A stretch of 33,876 nucleotides of DNA from Oscillospiraceae bacterium. GTDB taxonomy: Bacteria; Bacillota; Clostridia; Saccharofermentanales; Saccharofermentanaceae. The stretch covers positions 1 through 33,876 of the forward strand of contig CADAKH010000023.1 of NCBI GenBank assembly GCA_902788505.1, read 5' to 3'. The notes beneath the pieces were generated by a model. That model ran no database searches. It was not told where the DNA came from and worked only from the letters and a program-made list of their open reading frames with translations. How positions within the stretch are numbered: position 1 is the first letter of the stretch; every line of letters starts with the position of its first letter. This document shows, piece after piece, positions 7,409 to 15,310 of the stretch. The translations under genes were made by a program, and so were the position numbers.

Positions 7409-8830
7409 TTATTTACCTATGCAGAATCTTGAGAAAATGGTGTCTGCAAGAGTTGCAGATACAGTCTTTCCTGTTACCTCGCCGATCTCGTCGAGGCACG
7501 CTCTTAAAGCTGAAGCGCATACTTCGGTGCCGAGACCGTTATCCAATGCATCCAAAGCCAAAGCAAGCTTTTTGGATGCCTTTAAGAACTTTGAATAGTG
7601 TCTGCTGTTGGTGATGAGAAGTCCCTCGGAAGCACCGCCGCCAAGCTCGTTATAGTAGTCGATGATGGCATCTTCGAGCTTGTCGATGTTGAGGTCCTCT
7701 TCTGCACTTATGGAAATAAAGTCCTTTAAGCCAAGGTCTTCAAGTTTCTGTTCTATCTCTTTTCTTTCGGGATTCTCGCCGGCATCACTCTTGGAGAATA
7801 CTCCTATAACAGTATCGCAGTCGCCGGCAATACCCATAACTCCCGAATAAGCTTCTTCGGCGGTCATGTCAGGCGGGATCATGTAGAAGATCATGTCCGC
7901 ACCTCTGCCAGCTTCGTAAGCCTTGCCTATGCCCATCGACTCGATGATATCATCTGTCTCACGGATGCCTGCCGTATCGATAAGAGTAACGGGAATACCG
8001 TTAATGTTGAGCTGAACTTCGATAGTATCTCTGGTGGTTCCCGCAACTTCTGTTACGATAGCCCTGTCAAAACCCGTAAGCGTATTTAAAAGTGTGCTCT
8101 TGCCGCTGTTGGGAAGTCCCAGAAGTGCTACGCGCAAACGCTCTGATAAGATCCTGCCCTTTCCGTATCCCTTGCAGAGAGATGTGAGCCTGTCGTGGCA
8201 GTCACTGAGATTATCCTTAACTGTCTCAAGTTTAGAATCCTCTTCGGAAGGATCTTCGGTATCAAATTCAGTGAATGTTTCAAGCATCGCTGCCTGATCG
8301 TAAAGTGTCTTCTCGATATAATCGATCTCTTCTGCAAGTTTGCCTGACATAAGGCTTCCTGCAGCTTCGAGCTGTCTTTCTGTCTCTGAATTGATGACAT
8401 CCATAACCGCCTCTGCGGAAGCAAGGCTCATCTTGCCGTTTATGAATGCTCTTCTGGAAAACTCACCGGGATAAGCCATCCTTATTCCCGACATGCCAAG
8501 GCACTTTAATATCTCCTGCTTGACCGCACCTGATCCGTGGGAAGAGATCTCAACCATCTCCTCGCCCGTGTATGAATGTGGTGCTTCAAAATGAGTGAAG
8601 ATAACCTCATCTACCTTGATGCCGTTTGACGGATCCTTAACATATCCGAATGCACATGTATAACCGGGAATCTCAGAAAGCCTTGAATAATCACCGCTGC
8701 TCCTTAATATGACCGAACATTTATCGGCAAGGAGTGAGCAGCCGTTACCCGATATGCGGATAACAGCTATGCCTGATATTCCGGCCGGCGTGGAGCAGGC
8801 ACAGATAGGTTCGTCATCATACGAATACAT
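7409..8830 (-). CDS. mnmE: tRNA modification GTPase MnmE
   Basis: MnmE is the GTPase partner of MnmG in wobble-uridine modification. The N-terminal folate-binding domain (about 1-118) is followed by a helical domain with an inserted G domain (about 215-375) and ends in the invariant CIGK motif. G motifs: GLPNSGKS at 238-245, GTTRDT at 264-269, DTAG at 285-288. The G4 motif reads SKSD (346-349) where NKxD is usual. I chose the ATG at 8828-8830; a TTG codon just before it (8831-8833) also opens the frame but neither has a good ribosome site. It lies 42 bases after jag and directly abuts mnmG. Confidence 0.95.
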   Translation of the reverse strand: MYSYDDEPICACSTPAGISGIAVIRISGNGCSLLADKCSVILRSSGDYSRLSEIPGYTCAFGYVKDPSNGIKVDEVIFTHFEAPHSYTGEEMVEISSHGSGAVKQEILKCLGMSGIRMAYPGEFSRRAFINGKMSLASAEAVMDVINSETERQLEAAGSLMSGKLAEEIDYIEKTLYDQAAMLETFTEFDTEDPSEEDSKLETVKDNLSDCHDRLTSLCKGYGKGRILSERLRVALLGLPNSGKSTLLNTLTGFDRAIVTEVAGTTRDTIEVQLNINGIPVTLIDTAGIRETDDIIESMGIGKAYEAGRGADMIFYMIPPDMTAEEAYSGVMGIAGDCDTVIGVFSKSDAGENPERKEIEQKLEDLGLKDFISISAEEDLNIDKLEDAIIDYYNELGGGASEGLLITNSRHYSKFLKASKKLALALDALDNGLGTEVCASALRACLDEIGEVTGKTVSATLADTIFSRFCIGK

Positions 8831-8872
8831 CAAGAAATGCCCGTGATAATCCGAGTAAGAAACTAAAGAGAA

Positions 8873-9592
8873 TTACTTCTTCTCTTCAGGAGATACAACA
8901 ACGCATCTGTTGGGTTCAACACCTTCACTGTGTGTTGTTACACCCTTTACTTCCTGGAGATAAGAGTGAACGATCCTTCTCTCAGCGGGGCTCATAGCCT
9001 CCATTGTAACCTTGCGTCCGGAACGTCTTACCTTGGATACTGCCTTGTCAGCGAGACCCTTGATGACCTGCTCTCTGTGCTTTCTGTATCCTCCGACGTC
9101 AAGGTAAACATGAACTCTCTGCTCGCTGTGCTTGTTAGCAATGAGATTTGTCATGTAAGAGATTGCCTCGAGTGTCTCACCGTGACGGCCGATAGCGGCA
9201 CCGCAGTCAGAACCTGTAACAGAGATGAAGATCGTGTCGTCTTCTCTGTAGGAATCCATGTTGCCGTGAATACCGATACCTGAGAGAACCTCAGCTACGA
9301 AATTTGCAGCAGCATCTTCAGCTTCGCTTACAGCGTCACCTTCAAAGCTCTCATCGTCACCGAAATATGTATCATCAGACTCTGCTGCAGGAACTGCGCT
9401 CTCGCCTGCTTCCTCTGAATTAAATGTAACCTTAACCTCAGCGTCCTTTCTGCCTAAACCGAGAAAACCGCCTTCTGTTCCTTCTTCAACCACCTCGATG
9501 GTTGCCTGCTCTTTTGTACAACCGAGCTCGGAAAGAGCTGCCTCAATTGCTTCATCTACTGTCTTGCCTATCTTGATTACTGTCTTTTCCAT
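8873..9592 (-). CDS. jag: Jag/KhpB RNA-binding protein (Jag-N, KH, R3H)
   Basis: This cytoplasmic RNA-binding protein is the usual neighbour of yidC; in streptococci the KhpA/KhpB pair binds RNA and affects cell division and elongation. Domains in order: a Jag-N domain (1-57), a strongly acidic linker (about 58-95), a type II KH domain (about 97-165) with the GxxG loop GRHG at 135-138, and an R3H domain (about 175-235) with Arg205 and His209 in the RxxxH motif. GGAGG lies nine bases before the ATG. The 239-residue length is typical. It starts 27 bases after yidC. Confidence 0.93.
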   Translation of the reverse strand: MEKTVIKIGKTVDEAIEAALSELGCTKEQATIEVVEEGTEGGFLGLGRKDAEVKVTFNSEEAGESAVPAAESDDTYFGDDESFEGDAVSEAEDAAANFVAEVLSGIGIHGNMDSYREDDTIFISVTGSDCGAAIGRHGETLEAISYMTNLIANKHSEQRVHVYLDVGGYRKHREQVIKGLADKAVSKVRRSGRKVTMEAMSPAERRIVHSYLQEVKGVTTHSEGVEPNRCVVVSPEEKK

Positions 9593-9619
9593 ATGTACAA
9601 GGCCTCCTTCGAGCCAATA

Positions 9620-10729
9620 TTAGTTCTTCTTTTTCTTGCCGTTCTTCTTTGAGTCTTCTGCCTTTACGTCACCGTTAGCACCAGCGAGAGCAGCCTTTGC
9701 GGACTTCTTGAAAACAGCATCCTTCTTTGCTTCGATCTCAGCCTTCTTTGCTTCATAAGGCTTGGTGAACATGTAGTAAACGATAACGCTTGTGATGATG
9801 CTCATAAGACCTGAGATAACCCAGTAAAGACCCATTGCAGCAGGCATCGTAAATGTTGTAACGAGCATAAGGATAGGCATCATCCAGTTCATCATCTTCA
9901 TTGAGTTCTGAGCCATATCCTCAGCGCCGCCCTTGCCGTCACCGGCCTGACCTGCTCTTGCGGGATTCTTCTTGGCACGCTTCTTAGCCTCTTCTTCTTC
10001 CTTCCAGCCCGGCTTCATGATCTTGGAGAGCTGCATTACAACAATGTTTGTAATAACTACAAGGACCGGGATGATGAGCATGGGAAGATATGTCTTGGGA
10101 TCTTTTGCGATCTCAAAGGGATTCCATGCAGGAGTAACTGTAAGATCCAAACCGAGGAAGTGAAGGTCGATCATCTGATCGAGCTTGATATATCCCTGGT
10201 TGATACATTCGTTAAGGAACTGTGCATTCTCGTTTAAAGCCTTGATAAGACCAATGTGAATATCAACGCTGATCCTTCCGTCGAAAATGCCGTTCTCACC
10301 GAATCTGTTGCCGAGATCGATCATGGCCTGGATATTCTCTTTGCTTACCTGTGAAAGGTAGACAAGAGGTCCGCTGACGATACGGTAGATAGGCCAGATG
10401 ATGAACAGCTGAAGGAAAGGTAAAAGGCAACCTGAAAGACCGCCTGCGCCGTTCTCCTTCTGCATCTTCATTAAAGCTTCCTGGTAAGCTTCCTTATTGT
10501 CACCATACTGACGCTGTAATTCAGCCTGCTTACCGCTCAGAGCCTGCATCTTGAGCATGGACTTCTGAGATCTGATGTTGAGCGGAATAAGAGCGCCTCT
10601 GATAATTACGGTAAGGAAGATAATAGCTAAACCGTAATTACCGAAGAAATTAAACAAAACTCTCGTAAGCCAGCCGAACAATGTGTACAGCGGGTCGAGA
10701 ATTGATAACTGAACTATAAAGTCTCCCAT
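9620..10729 (-). CDS. yidC: membrane protein insertase YidC/Oxa1 family
   Basis: YidC inserts and folds membrane proteins, alone or with SecYEG. The conserved positive residue of the hydrophilic groove is Arg44 (VIIRGALIPL), and the coiled hairpin loop (about 52-95) follows. About 75 residues with little hydrophobicity (130-205) separate the next membrane segments, and the C-terminus is a Lys-rich tail suited to ribosome contact. Unlike B. subtilis SpoIIIJ there is no lipobox cysteine, so it is not a lipoprotein. GGAG is seven bases before the ATG. It sits between yidD and jag, the standard order in Bacillota. Confidence 0.95.
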   Translation of the reverse strand: MGDFIVQLSILDPLYTLFGWLTRVLFNFFGNYGLAIIFLTVIIRGALIPLNIRSQKSMLKMQALSGKQAELQRQYGDNKEAYQEALMKMQKENGAGGLSGCLLPFLQLFIIWPIYRIVSGPLVYLSQVSKENIQAMIDLGNRFGENGIFDGRISVDIHIGLIKALNENAQFLNECINQGYIKLDQMIDLHFLGLDLTVTPAWNPFEIAKDPKTYLPMLIIPVLVVITNIVVMQLSKIMKPGWKEEEEAKKRAKKNPARAGQAGDGKGGAEDMAQNSMKMMNWMMPILMLVTTFTMPAAMGLYWVISGLMSIITSVIVYYMFTKPYEAKKAEIEAKKDAVFKKSAKAALAGANGDVKAEDSKKNGKKKKN

Positions 10730-10770
10730 TATTGGTCTCCGGTTCTGTTAATGATTGAATACTTACTTAC

Positions 10771-10983
10771 TTATCTGACGGGATCATATCCGCCTTTGGA
10801 AAAAGGATTGCACCGCAATATTCGCCAAATACCCATGAGTCCGCCCTTAATCACGCCGTACTTCGTCACTGCATCGATCATGTACTGTGAACATGTAGGC
10901 TGATACTTACAATGTGGTCCTAAAGCGGGAGAAATATGCTTTTGATACCAGCGAACCATTCCTATTACGGCTTTGCGAATCAT
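10771..10983 (-). CDS. yidD: membrane protein insertion efficiency factor YidD
   Basis: A 70-residue protein with the conserved cysteine and aromatic pattern of Yid[11 protein letters not shown] near residues 25-34 and [15 protein letters not shown] at the C-terminus. YidD is a small membrane-associated protein that helps membrane-protein insertion by YidC; its molecular action is poorly known. The start codon overlaps the rnpA stop in an ATGA, so translation is likely coupled. Confidence 0.93.
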   Translation of the reverse strand: MIRKAVIGMVRWYQKHISPALGPHCKYQPTCSQYMIDAVTKYGVIKGGLMGIWRILRCNPFSKGGYDPVR

Positions 10984-11357
10984 AAGGATACACCATCAAT
11001 AAGATCAAGCCTCGCAAGGCATTTCCCCATATCCGTGCTTAATTCGTGGAAATCCGGAATACCGCCCTTGGCCTTTAAAGTAAATACATAATCAAAACCT
11101 TCAGGAAGCCTGTCTTCAATAAGTCTGTAGGATTCCCTCATCAGGCGTCTTGCCCGGTTCCTTCCGACTGCGCCAAGTTCTTTCTTGTTCGCGCAAAAGC
11201 CGGTTCTTCTGACAGCCGGATCTACTTTATAGCCGCTTTGTCTGGTTCCTTCCCGTCTTTTAAGCACATGAACCGACAGGTATCTGCCGGTTGCGAATTT
11301 CCCGTACCGGTAAACCCTGTTGAATTCAAAATTGAATCTGAGCGCTACCGATTTCAA
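10980..11357 (-). CDS. rnpA: ribonuclease P protein component
   Basis: RnpA is the protein subunit of RNase P, which with the catalytic RNA matures tRNA 5' ends. The family signature is seen in [13 protein letters not shown] (about residues 83-95) and an N-terminal [11 protein letters not shown]. The protein is 125 residues, a normal size. The start codon is TTG (11355-11357): no ATG or GTG lies between it and an in-frame TAA 24 bases upstream, and the alignment begins here. No Shine-Dalgarno sequence precedes it; instead a 9-bp hairpin (11371-11394) ends 13 bases before the start. Translation is therefore probably weak or depends on coupling to rpmH. Confidence 0.93.
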   Translation of the reverse strand: MKSVALRFNFEFNRVYRYGKFATGRYLSVHVLKRREGTRQSGYKVDPAVRRTGFCANKKELGAVGRNRARRLMRESYRLIEDRLPEGFDYVFTLKAKGGIPDFHELSTDMGKCLARLDLIDGVSL

Positions 11358-11370
11358 AGCGAGATTGCGA

Positions 11371-11394
11371 TTGCAGTCTTAAATCAGACTGCAA
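11371..11394 (-). promoter_or_regulatory. hairpin spanning the rpmH stop codon, between rpmH and rnpA
   Basis: Arms TTGCAGTCT (11371-11379) and AGACTGCAA (11386-11394) are perfectly complementary over 9 bp with a 6-base loop that includes part of the rpmH stop codon. No T-run follows, so it is not a terminator. It may be a processing or stability element that separates the high demand for ribosomal protein L34 from the low demand for RnpA. Confidence 0.55.
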
Positions 11395-11521
11395 GTCTCT
11401 TTCTGCCCTTAGCTCTTCTTGCTGCAATAACCTTGCGGCCGTTAGCTGTCTCCATTCTTGCTCTGAAGCCGTGAACCTTTGCCCTCTGTCTCTTCTTGGG
11501 CTGGAAAGTCATTTTTGCCAT
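11384..11521 (-). CDS. rpmH: 50S ribosomal protein L34
   Basis: The 45-residue product [19 protein letters not shown]... ends in [11 protein letters not shown] and has the L34 pattern of a short Lys/Arg-rich helix-turn-helix peptide that binds 23S rRNA. GGAGG stands nine bases before the ATG. The gene is first in the rpmH-rnpA-yidD-yidC-jag-mnmE-mnmG-rsmG block and has a full consensus promoter about 95 bases upstream. dnaA, which often lies divergently upstream of rpmH, is not here; a carbohydrate locus is in that place. Confidence 0.97.
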   Translation of the reverse strand: MAKMTFQPKKRQRAKVHGFRARMETANGRKVIAARRAKGRKRLAV

Positions 11522-11613
11522 AATATAAATCCTCCGGATCGTTGTTGTTTTAAATTGCACACCCGCGTTTTTGGCGGCAGCGCATAATACGACAATCTTA
11601 ATATAACCTGAAA

Positions 11614-11642
11614 ATTATATTAGGGCGTGTCCTTATTGTCAA
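11614..11642 (-). promoter_or_regulatory. consensus sigma-A promoter of the rpmH operon
   Basis: On the minus strand TTGACA (11637-11642) and TATAAT (11614-11619) both match consensus exactly and are 17 bases apart (11620-11636). The -35 begins seven bases after the stop codon of the upstream DUF624 gene, with no terminator between. Confidence 0.9.
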
Positions 11643-11648
11643 GCAAAA

Positions 11649-13154
11649 TCAGCACTTGCCGAACAGGTATTCGATGAACTTCACGTAATCTGCATTGCCT
11701 TTTGAACTTGTTGAGTATGCAAAAGCAATATAGTATGTGTACTCTTCATCAAGACCAAGCTTTTTCTCAGCCTCGTCAGTAAGTTTCAGGCAAAGCGGTA
11801 CGGGCCTGTCCTCATCCTCATCATCCCCGCCGTTGAAGATGTCCTTTAATGAGATGCCCTGTGATGCTCTGGCCTTCTCTTCTTCTGTTGCCACATAGTA
11901 GTAGAAATCATCTTCAGAGAAGTTCTCCATATTTACGAGCTGGGACATATCCTGGAAATAATCAGGCGTCGAATAGTTATATACCGCATCCTCACGCATA
12001 ATAAGATAATCGTATGTGCCGGTCAGGACCGAAGCTCTGAAGGCAACCTCAAGGTATTTGCTGTCATATTCGCTGTCACTTGAGAAGTTGAGATCCTCCG
12101 CATCAAGGATAGCCGCAGTCCTGTTCTTCTTATATCCGCCCCAGGAAAGGAATCCGGAAGTGGCATATTCTCTTCCCTCATCAGTGATATAGCAGTTGAT
12201 AAGACCGCCTCCAAGAACACGCATACTGTCCTTATATACATCTATCGAGTACCAGGTAACAGCTCCGATAAGAAGGAGGATAAGCACTGTTCCGGGAAGA
12301 TAATACTGTGCAAGATACTGAGCCTTCTGCTTTGCCGAAAGTCCTGCAAGCTTCTCTTTCTCCGTCTTAAAGAATCTGGAGATCTTATTTCCGCTCTTAT
12401 CTGCAGTGTCAATAGGACTCTCAAGTTCCTTTTCGAGCTCTTTTACATCCTTTTTTCCTGCTGCCAGAGAGATATTGCCGGCAGCATCTTTCTCGGGATC
12501 GTACTCAACAGATTCCTGCAAAGCCTTGAGCTTCTCGGCCTGTGTCTTTTCGAGCTTGTCAAACTGCTTGATGAAAACGATGCAAAGGAAATAAGTCATC
12601 GTTGTTGAGCAGAAAACATAAATAAGAGGGAACCACTGTGCATACCAAAGGCTCGCAACAACAGAACCGATACCGAAAGCAAGGATAAGGACCAAAGGTA
12701 TGAATCTGATAACTATAAGGATCAGGGCTGCCTTGAAGACCTCTGTCGTTTTCATCTCGTATCTTGCTATGACCGGGAAGACTGCAAAAGTCATGAGAAG
12801 CGCCAAAACAGAAAATACAATTACACCGATCTTGTAGATCAGCGGAGTATTTGCCCAGCCGTTATAGAGGATCCACTGCCAGTCAAGTCCGATAAGTGCA
12901 TAAGCAGCGAGCATGACCGCCCAGACGATCGTTGACTGTTTGAAATTACGCTTGAATGCCTTGAAAAACGGAACGATAGTACCCGTCTCTTCTCCCCTTA
13001 CCTTCTTCATCGCAACATAATACTTCGCTGAGTATGCAGCGCCGAAAGTAACGATCGGAATACTGCAGATGATGAAGAGCAGATTGAGGATGATGAGATC
13101 AGCTACCGTGCTGATAAAATCCATTACCGGACTGTCTGGTTTTAATATGTTCAT
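11649..13154 (-). CDS. DUF624 (YesL-like) membrane protein with an added extracellular domain
   Basis: YesL-like DUF624 proteins are small membrane proteins of unknown role found beside YesMN/Lpl-type sugar importers. Here residues 1-200 match that type with five hydrophobic segments (about 15-38, 76-97, 107-130, 141-163, 172-196). It then continues with a charged cytoplasmic linker (about 198-283, Lys/Glu-rich), a sixth membrane segment (284-304) and a predicted outside domain of about 195 residues rich in Asp, Glu and Tyr, which I do not recognise. At 501 residues it is more than twice the usual DUF624 length. No clear ribosome site is seen. It is separated from lplC by a terminator-like hairpin, so it is probably transcribed on its own or by read-through. 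Confidence 0.7.
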   Translation of the reverse strand: MNILKPDSPVMDFISTVADLIILNLLFIICSIPIVTFGAAYSAKYYVAMKKVRGEETGTIVPFFKAFKRNFKQSTIVWAVMLAAYALIGLDWQWILYNGWANTPLIYKIGVIVFSVLALLMTFAVFPVIARYEMKTTEVFKAALILIVIRFIPLVLILAFGIGSVVASLWYAQWFPLIYVFCSTTMTYFLCIVFIKQFDKLEKTQAEKLKALQESVEYDPEKDAAGNISLAAGKKDVKELEKELESPIDTADKSGNKISRFFKTEKEKLAGLSAKQKAQYLAQYYLPGTVLILLLIGAVTWYSIDVYKDSMRVLGGGLINCYITDEGREYATSGFLSWGGYKKNRTAAILDAEDLNFSSDSEYDSKYLEVAFRASVLTGTYDYLIMREDAVYNYSTPDYFQDMSQLVNMENFSEDDFYYYVATEEEKARASQGISLKDIFNGGDDEDEDRPVPLCLKLTDEAEKKLGLDEEYTYYIAFAYSTSSKGNADYVKFIEYLFGKC

Positions 13155-13246
13155 TTACTGATTGCTACCTGTATTAAATAATCTATATATAAATGCTGAT
13201 CACAGCCGTTATATTCTACAACAATAATTCTTCTTTTGTTATAAGA

Positions 13247-13269
13247 AGGGCTGCCCTGATGGACAGCCC
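13247..13269 (-). terminator. probable terminator after the permease genes
   Basis: On the minus strand GGGCTGTCC (13261-13269) pairs with GGGCAGCCC (13248-13256) over 9 bp (one G-T pair) around an ATCA loop. The following sequence TTCTTAT is only moderately T-rich. It begins about 30 bases past the stop of the downstream permease. Confidence 0.6.
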
Positions 13270-13299
13270 CGTCTTATGTCTTTATTAATTCGGAAACAG

Positions 13300-14235
13300 T
13301 TATTCTTTAACACCACCGATTGTGAGACCTGTAACGAAGTATCTCTGAAGGAACGGATAGAGGGCGATGATAGGAGCCATTGTAGCAATAGTAGCTGCAG
13401 CTCTAACCGTGATAGGTGTAATTGTATTTGCGTTTGCTGCTGTCATTGAAGCACCTGATGTAGCACCTGTTGATGCTGATACGGAGTCAAGCAGCTTCAT
13501 GAGCTCGTACTGGAGTGTTGTGTACTGAGGATCGAATCTGTTGTAGAGCATAGCATCAAACCATGAGTTCCAGTGATATACAGCAACGAACAGAGCGATA
13601 GTAGCATAAACCGGTTTACACAAAGGAGTGATAATGCTCCAGAAGACTCTCATGTAACCTGCACCTTCAAGCTGGGCAGCTTCTTCCAGTGAATCTGGGA
13701 TACCTGCCATGTATGTTCTCATGACCATTACGTTGAATGCACTTACCATACCGGGGATGATGTAAACCCAGAAGCTGGATGTTAAGTGGAGGTATCTGAA
13801 GAGGATCAATACCGGGATCATACCGCCTGAAGCATACATTGTGATGATCCAGAAAAGTGAAAGACCTGATTTGAACAAGAACTTCTTACGGCTCAGAATG
13901 AATGAGAGCAAAGCATTTGCTGCCAGTGATGTAATAGTACCGAGGATAGTTCTCAAAACTGTGATCTTCGCACCTACACGGATACCGGGTCTTTCGAAGA
14001 AGATCTCGTGATAACTCTTCAATGACCACTTACGGGGAAGAAGATAAATATGTCCTCTTACCGCATCGTTACCGTCATTGAAAGAATATGCCAATGTATT
14101 AAGTACAGGATAAAGTGTTATGACTGCAAACAATACGAGGAAAATCGTGTTGAAGATAGTAAAGATGATATCTTCGGTAGCCATTCTTCTCTTGTGCTTA
14201 ATCTTTTCATAAGATACGCCTTGGATATCTGCCAT
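13300..14235 (-). CDS. lplC: ABC sugar transporter permease, LplC/YtcP type
   Basis: One of two membrane subunits of a CUT1-family carbohydrate importer. Six hydrophobic segments are seen, and the cytoplasmic EAA loop that docks the ATPase reads EEAAQLEGAG at 184-193. The C-terminal FVTGLTIGGVKE ending is typical of LplC/YtcP-like proteins. GGAGG lies nine bases before the ATG, and the gene starts 18 bases after lplB. The ATPase subunit is not encoded in this window; CUT1 importers of this type often share one encoded elsewhere (MsmX/MsmK-like). The sugar cannot be read from the permease itself. The symbol is by family likeness. Confidence 0.9.
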   Translation of the reverse strand: MADIQGVSYEKIKHKRRMATEDIIFTIFNTIFLVLFAVITLYPVLNTLAYSFNDGNDAVRGHIYLLPRKWSLKSYHEIFFERPGIRVGAKITVLRTILGTITSLAANALLSFILSRKKFLFKSGLSLFWIITMYASGGMIPVLILFRYLHLTSSFWVYIIPGMVSAFNVMVMRTYMAGIPDSLEEAAQLEGAGYMRVFWSIITPLCKPVYATIALFVAVYHWNSWFDAMLYNRFDPQYTTLQYELMKLLDSVSASTGATSGASMTAANANTITPITVRAAATIATMAPIIALYPFLQRYFVTGLTIGGVKE

Positions 14236-14253
14236 GATTCTTTTCCTCCTTCC

Positions 14254-15222
14254 TTAGAACAGACGCTCGTCGCCTTTTTTCTTGGCGATGTAGTTGGATA
14301 CGACGATGAATGTCATTGAAACTACGGTCTTAAAGATACCGGCTGCCGTACCGAGTGAGTAGTCAAGGTTACGTGCATCCAATGCCCAGTCGAGGATGTA
14401 GATGTCGATCGTTCTTGATACGTTCTGTACAAGACCGTTACCGAGCAAGTACTGGAGCTCGAATCCTGCATTAAGAACGTTACCCATGTTCATAAGCAGA
14501 AGGATCATGATGGTCGGACGGAGACCAGGAAGAGTTACATAACGCATCTTCTGGAAACGTCCTGCACCGTCGATAGATGCTGACTCATAAAGACAAGGGT
14601 CGATAGATGTGATCGCAGCGAGATAGATGATCGCATTCCAACCGGTCTCTTTCCAGAGATGGCTGAATGTAACGATACCCCAGAACAGTTTCGGGTCACC
14701 TAAGAAAGCATATGGCGCTTTTAAGATTCCGAGGCTTGTGAGGATCTCGTTAATGATACCTGTTGATGTAAGTGCATCGTGAACGATAGCAACAACGATG
14801 ATCCATGAAAGGAAGTGAGGCAGGTAAGAAATTGTCTGAATGGATTTCTTGAAGAACCTGTTCTTAACTTCGTTAAGGAGAATAGCGAAAATAATTGCAA
14901 CGATGGTGCTGAAGACAAGATTGAGAACACCCATTGCAAACGTATTTCTGATAACCATCAGGAACGTTTTATCGCTGAAGAGGAATTTGAATTTCTGTAA
15001 TCCAACCCACTTCGAACCGGTAAGGCCCTTTGCATAAACGAAATTCTGGAAAGCCATTATCCATCCTACGAGAGGAAGATAATAGAAGATGATTCCGTAA
15101 ACGACATAAACGGCACTGATTGCCACCAGTATCCACTGTCTCTTGAATTCCTTGACAGTGAACTTCGGCTTATTTATATCTATCTCCTTAGTTCTCTTCG
15201 ACTTTGTGATCGAATTTTCCAT
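14254..15222 (-). CDS. lplB: ABC sugar transporter permease, LplB type
   Basis: Second membrane subunit of the importer. It has an N-terminal cytoplasmic stretch of about 30 residues, then six hydrophobic segments; the EAA-type loop reads ESASIDGAG at 213-221. The LPLVGWIMAFQNF pattern near 50-61 is typical of LplB-like permeases. AGGAG is eight bases before the ATG. A strong hairpin with a T-run stands between this gene and the binding-protein gene upstream, so the permeases are probably expressed at a lower level than the binding protein. Confidence 0.9.
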   Translation of the reverse strand: MENSITKSKRTKEIDINKPKFTVKEFKRQWILVAISAVYVVYGIIFYYLPLVGWIMAFQNFVYAKGLTGSKWVGLQKFKFLFSDKTFLMVIRNTFAMGVLNLVFSTIVAIIFAILLNEVKNRFFKKSIQTISYLPHFLSWIIVVAIVHDALTSTGIINEILTSLGILKAPYAFLGDPKLFWGIVTFSHLWKETGWNAIIYLAAITSIDPCLYESASIDGAGRFQKMRYVTLPGLRPTIMILLLMNMGNVLNAGFELQYLLGNGLVQNVSRTIDIYILDWALDARNLDYSLGTAAGIFKTVVSMTFIVVSNYIAKKKGDERLF

Positions 15223-15239
15223 TTGTAACCACTCCTGTT

Positions 15240-15284
15240 AAAAAATGGTGGCAACCATAGTTGTTGTTGCCATGGTTGCCACCA
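15240..15284 (-). terminator. intergenic terminator/attenuator between binding protein and permeases
   Basis: Arms TGGTGGCAACCAT (15272-15284 read on the minus strand) and ATGGTTGCCACCA (15246-15258) are perfectly complementary over 13 bp with a 13-base loop, followed on the minus strand by TTTTTT (15240-15245). The form is that of a Rho-independent terminator inside the operon; partial read-through would set the binding protein above the permeases. Confidence 0.8.
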
Positions 15285-15310
15285 CATCGATTATTAGTTC
15301 AAGCTACTGA

